Shown piece by piece: positions 8,043 to 11,078 of a DNA stretch of 11,078 nucleotides. The position numbers and the translations under genes were made by a program. Below the pieces are notes generated by a model. That model worked only from the letters and a program-made list of their open reading frames with translations. It was not told the origin of the DNA and ran no database searches. The stretch is from an uncultured Mailhella sp. (GTDB lineage Bacteria; Desulfobacterota; Desulfovibrionia; Desulfovibrionales; Desulfovibrionaceae). The stretch is from the NCBI GenBank assembly GCA_948482415.1, contig CAOMFZ010000056.1, positions 1 through 11,078 of the forward strand. Direction: 5' to 3'. Positions within the stretch are counted from its first letter, which is position 1. The number at the start of each line of letters is the position of its first letter.

Positions 8043-8687
8043 TTAATCTTTTTTACGCGCCAGTACGCTTTGTCCTGCAAAAACCTGTTCACCAATTTTC
8101 ACAGCGCTTTCATATTCATCAGGAAGATACACGTCCACACGGGAACCAAAGCGAATCATGCCAAAGCGTTCGCCGCGGGAAAGTACATCGCCTTCATCAG
8201 CACGGCAGACAATACGGCGCGCAATCAGCCCGGAAATCTGCACAAATTCCCAGTATAAGCCGTCTTCGTCCACAACTTGATACACACAGCGTTCATTATC
8301 CGTGCTTGCTTTGTCAAAGGACGCATTCACAAATTTTCCGGGAAAATAAGCGATTTTTTGCAGCGTGCCTGCAACAGGACTTCTGTTGACGTGGACACTG
8401 AATATATTCATGAATATGGAAACACAGGTTTTTTCTTTGCCGTCAAGCGGATCTTCGCGTTTTTGAATACGGATGATTTTTCCGTCAGCAGGGCTGACCG
8501 CAAGTCCGCCTGCACCTGGCACAACCCGTTCCGGGTCGCGGAAAAAGAACACACTAAACCATAAAAGCGCAAGAAAAATAATTGCCCCAAAAGGACATTT
8601 AAAACATGCAAAAACAAGGGCTGATACAGCAAATAAACCAATAATGGGATAGCCCTCTTTGGCAATACTGATAGATTCTTTTTTCAT
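8043..8687 (-). CDS. psd: Phosphatidylserine decarboxylase proenzyme, small PSD-A type
   Basis: Converts phosphatidylserine to phosphatidylethanolamine at the inner membrane using a self-generated pyruvoyl group. The 214-aa protein is the short form (E. coli Psd is about 320 aa). Two hydrophobic segments near 13-30 and 33-49 anchor the N-terminus. Conserved residues are Asp68 in SPADGK and His99 in SVHVNRSP. The self-cleavage site is Gly181-Ser182 in RFGSRVDVYLP, so processing should give a beta chain of about 181 aa and an alpha chain of about 33 aa with an N-terminal pyruvoyl. The ATG at 8687 has a weak purine-rich (GAGAG) ribosome site but sits behind a strong promoter. pssA follows. Confidence 0.94.
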   Translation of the reverse strand: MKKESISIAKEGYPIIGLFAVSALVFACFKCPFGAIIFLALLWFSVFFFRDPERVVPGAGGLAVSPADGKIIRIQKREDPLDGKEKTCVSIFMNIFSVHVNRSPVAGTLQKIAYFPGKFVNASFDKASTDNERCVYQVVDEDGLYWEFVQISGLIARRIVCRADEGDVLSRGERFGMIRFGSRVDVYLPDEYESAVKIGEQVFAGQSVLARKKD

Positions 8688-8710
8688 ATTTATCTCTCTA
8701 TGTTTTTCCT

Positions 8711-8738
8711 ATTGTAAAGGAATACGGACTTTTGTCAA
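8711..8738 (-). promoter_or_regulatory. Strong sigma70 promoter for psd-pssA
   Basis: On the minus strand a perfect -35 TTGACA (8733-8738) and a near-perfect -10 TACAAT (8711-8716) have a 16-base spacer, placing the start near 8704, about 17 bases before the psd ATG. It is the best promoter match in the window. It makes psd-pssA independent of the upstream exporter gene, although no clear terminator separates them (only a 5-bp hairpin, 8762-8780, just after the msbA-like stop). Confidence 0.75.
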
Positions 8739-8780
8739 GAAAGCACCTTTTTATGCCCTGCACTGACTATATTTATCAGT

Positions 8781-10604
8781 TTATGCCGGCACTTTTTCTT
8801 TGACTTCGCCGGTTAAAACAGCGTCTCCGTTTTCAGCTGTTTCCTCCTGGGGTTTGAATTGCAGCTGATACAAATTTTTATAAAAACCGTCAGGGATTTC
8901 CATAAGTTCTTCATGGGTACCAAATTCAATCATTTCGCCCTCTTGGATAAAGGCAATCTTGTCAGCATTTTTGATGGTGGAAAGCCTGTGGGCAATAATG
9001 ATAACGGTCTTGTTTTGCATGAGATTTTCTATTGCCTGCTGGACAATGGCTTCAGATTTGTTATCAAGGGCTGACGTTGCTTCGTCCAAAATAAGAATAG
9101 GCGCATTGCGCAAAAATGCCCGTGCAATGGCAACACGCTGTTTTTGTCCTCCTGAAAGGAGCGTACCGCGTTCGCCGATTTCTGTTTCCAAACCGTCGGG
9201 AAGTTCGGCAATAAAATCTTCCAAATAGGCTGATTTGACTGCATATGCCAGTTCTTCCTCTGTGGCATCTTTTCTGCCAAATAAAATATTTTCGCGGATA
9301 GTGCCGTTGAAAAGGAAATTATCCTGAAAGACAATAGAAATATTGTCACGCAAAGATTTTATTGAAAAATCGCGGATATCGGTGCCGTCAATGGTAATAC
9401 TTCCGCCCACAACATCATAGAAACGGGGCAGGAGCGAAACAATGGTACTTTTGCCGCCGCCTGAATTGCCCACCAGCGCCACAGACTGATTTTTTTCAAT
9501 GGTCAGATTAAGATTTCTGAGCACAGGCAGATTTTCCTTATACTCAAAATCCACAGCATTAAAACAGATTTTATCATTAAATTCAACGAGTTCTTTACAA
9601 TCTTCTTTTTCTTTAATCGCCGGTTCAATGGCAAAAATTTCAAAAACACGCTCAATGGCTAAGAAACTTGCCTGCATATTTGCTATGGTATTGCCCAGAG
9701 CTTTGATTGGCGTATACATCATTAAAAGCGCAGCCAAAAACGCCACAAAGTCGCCCGCCGTCATTTCATTGTGTACAATAAGCCAGCTGCCGTAGGCAAT
9801 AGTCAAACTCACGCCCACAGAAACAGAAAAATGCATAAAGGGAGAAATCCATGCCGTGCGCCGCACTGACTTCAAGCCTAACCGAAAGCCTTCATTCACA
9901 TTTTCCAAAAAGGATTTTCTTTGGCTGTCCTGCAAATTATACGCACGAATAGTTTTATTGCCCGCAAAGGTTTCATTATAATTCATATTTAATTCTTGTG
10001 AAATAATTACTTGCCTTGCCACAATTTTTTTCAAAAGCCGTCTGACCATGGTCAGCGGAGCAACTGTAATACTCAAAATCACAATGGCAATAAGCGCAAG
10101 TTTCCAGGACGTATAGATAAGCACACAAAGAAGCGCCAGAGTAGAGCAAATCCGCGTCACAAGGCTTTTCGCATTACCCAGCAAACCTGCACTTGCGGCA
10201 CCTGCGTCCCCGGAAAAACGGACTAAAATAACGCCAGAATTTTGTTTGTCATAATAGGAGCTGTCTAATTGGATTAATTTATCATAAAGGGCTTCGCGCA
10301 CAGCATTTGTTACGCGTCCGCCGGCATAGGCGCTCAAAAAGGCAGAAGCGTAAATAAGCAAACCTTGTACAATAGTAAAACCGACAATTAAAAAAGGAAG
10401 ATACCAGGGAGCCTGTGCGTTATTGCTGACAATAACCAAATCCGTATAGGGCTTTAAAAAAAGCGCAACCGTGGCATCCAGCGCCCCAATAGGAATACCG
10501 ATCAAAACAGAAAGCAAAGCAACAAACCAAACAGGCTTCACAAATTGCCACATCTTGGAATAGGTAGCAATAAAATAATTTTTCTTGAGTAATTTTATCA
10601 GCAA
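8781..10604 (-). CDS. msbA: MsbA-like lipid exporter, ABC transporter with fused membrane and ATPase domains
   Basis: Half-transporter expected to work as a homodimer in the inner membrane; the best match by family is MsbA, which flips lipid A-core or phospholipid, but substrate is inferred. The 607-aa protein has an N-terminal six-helix exporter domain (about 20-320) and a C-terminal ATPase with all motifs intact: Walker A GNSGGGKST (379-387), Q-loop Gln427 in VFQDN, signature LSGGQKQR (483-490), Walker B ILILDEATSALD (503-514) and switch His539 in IIIAHRLSTI. A charged tail of about 25 residues follows. The start is TTG at 10604, with AGGAG six bases upstream; the nearest in-frame ATG is Met18, which would remove the first 17 residues. 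The promoter lies at 10623-10651. Adjacency to psd-pssA fits an envelope-lipid role. Confidence 0.88.
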   Translation of the reverse strand: MLIKLLKKNYFIATYSKMWQFVKPVWFVALLSVLIGIPIGALDATVALFLKPYTDLVIVSNNAQAPWYLPFLIVGFTIVQGLLIYASAFLSAYAGGRVTNAVREALYDKLIQLDSSYYDKQNSGVILVRFSGDAGAASAGLLGNAKSLVTRICSTLALLCVLIYTSWKLALIAIVILSITVAPLTMVRRLLKKIVARQVIISQELNMNYNETFAGNKTIRAYNLQDSQRKSFLENVNEGFRLGLKSVRRTAWISPFMHFSVSVGVSLTIAYGSWLIVHNEMTAGDFVAFLAALLMMYTPIKALGNTIANMQASFLAIERVFEIFAIEPAIKEKEDCKELVEFNDKICFNAVDFEYKENLPVLRNLNLTIEKNQSVALVGNSGGGKSTIVSLLPRFYDVVGGSITIDGTDIRDFSIKSLRDNISIVFQDNFLFNGTIRENILFGRKDATEEELAYAVKSAYLEDFIAELPDGLETEIGERGTLLSGGQKQRVAIARAFLRNAPILILDEATSALDNKSEAIVQQAIENLMQNKTVIIIAHRLSTIKNADKIAFIQEGEMIEFGTHEELMEIPDGFYKNLYQLQFKPQEETAENGDAVLTGEVKEKVPA

Positions 10605-10622
10605 AACACACTCCTTTTTTAC

Positions 10623-10651
10623 AAAATATAAGGTTATTGCGTATCAGTCAA
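10623..10651 (-). promoter_or_regulatory. Sigma70-type promoter for the msbA-like gene
   Basis: Minus-strand -35 TTGACT (10646-10651) and an AT-rich -10 (TATTTT at 17-base spacing, or the overlapping TATATT at 15) give a start near 10616. The leader is about a dozen bases and contains the AGGAG ribosome site. Confidence 0.55.
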
Positions 10652-10992
10652 GAATTTACTTTTTTATGCCGTATCAAATGAAGAACAGAGTATTTTCAGG
10701 TAATGCATACAATAAAAATAAGAGTATGTTCCGCAGTTTTTTTTTGCCATTTTTTCAGGCACGCACGCAAGCCTTTCAGGTTTTACAGGCATAACGCGGC
10801 TATATAAAGCCTGAAAGCCGGCAGCAGCTTTAGAAAGCCTTATAAATTCAGCATGCGGGAAACGGCTTTTTTATTTTTTTCATCCGGAATTTGGGAAGCG
10901 GCAATACATTGTGATAAAAAGAATTATGCGTACTATCCCGTTACAAAAAACTTTTTTTATATTTTTTAAAAGAACTCTTGACAAAGCCCTTG

Positions 10993-11014
10993 CTTTGTGC
11001 CAAAAGGCACAAAG
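10993..11014. repeat. Perfect 9-bp palindrome with AAAA loop
   Basis: ctttgtgcc (10993-11001) and ggcacaaag (11006-11014) are perfectly complementary around AAAA. There is no T-run on either side, so it is not a terminator. Its place between a TTGACA and a TATACT, just before a possible start codon at the window edge, suits an operator for a dimeric regulator, but that is inference. Confidence 0.5.
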
Positions 11015-11048
11015 AGAATATTTGTATACTGCACCCTATTAACAAAGT

Positions 11049-11078
11049 ATGAAAATTAAGAGAGTATATTTCAACCAA
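11049..11078 (+). CDS. Possible start of a plus-strand gene cut off by the window edge
   Basis: An ATG at 11049 opens a frame (MKIKRVYFNQ) that runs off the window. There is no convincing Shine-Dalgarno (AACAAAGT precedes it). A TATACT -10-like box lies 18 bases upstream, without a good -35 at normal spacing. Ten codons are too few to judge the product, so this is only a candidate. Confidence 0.25.
   Translation, partial: MKIKRVYFNQ

Larger units (their letters stand above)
10652..11078. other. Gene-poor, hairpin-rich right flank
   Basis: No confident gene is present. Seen are a nine-T run at 10737-10745; an inverted repeat, 10773-10780 with 10810-10817, around the word caggcataa; a GC-rich stretch ending in cggcttttttattttttt (about 10862-10879), which resembles the tail of a plus-strand terminator with a poor stem; a TTGACA at 10978-10983; a perfect 9-bp hairpin at 10993-11014; and TATACT at 11025-11030. 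The region may hold a small RNA or the upstream region of a gene beginning at the edge, but nothing is conclusive. Confidence 0.4.

Overview
The window looks like a chromosomal segment from a Gram-negative, motile bacterium of moderate to low GC. The best guess is a relative of Desulfovibrio (Desulfobacterota). The reasons are the gene order psd-pssA-leuA, which I recall from Desulfovibrio and Geobacter, the short-form LeuC (419 aa) and LeuD (163 aa), a small PSD-A type phosphatidylserine decarboxylase, an MsbA-like lipid flippase, and an MCP with a HAMP sequence (ADPSELVALADKV) of a Desulfovibrio-like type. This assignment is inference; no rRNA or tRNA is present to confirm it.

All seven confident genes lie on the minus strand, so transcription runs from right to left. 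From the right: an msbA-like ABC exporter (8781-10604, TTG start) behind a good sigma70 promoter; psd (8043-8687) with its own strong promoter, then pssA (7220-7990), which together make phosphatidylethanolamine; leuA (5610-7139), preceded by a textbook intrinsic terminator in the short pssA-leuA gap; leuC (3831-5090) and leuD (3322-3813), a tight pair with their own sigma70-like promoter; and finally a methyl-accepting chemotaxis protein (506-2788) with a possible FliA/sigma28-type -10 element. leuB is not in the window.

The unusual part is the intergenic DNA. Three gaps (about 150-245, 2951-3301 and 5161-5612) hold a mosaic of short GC-rich repeat modules that recur in direct and inverted orientation, are partly nested in one another, and fold into hairpins. 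In two modules the stems change between copies while staying paired, with loops, bulges and even a mismatch conserved. That is the signature of selection on, or copying of, structure. One module starts exactly on the leuA stop codon, and this 500-bp repeat block separates leuA from leuCD, which appears to have acquired or kept its own promoter. No CRISPR, transposase, phage gene, tRNA or rRNA was found. The right end (10605-11078) carries the msbA promoter and hairpin-rich DNA with no confident gene.
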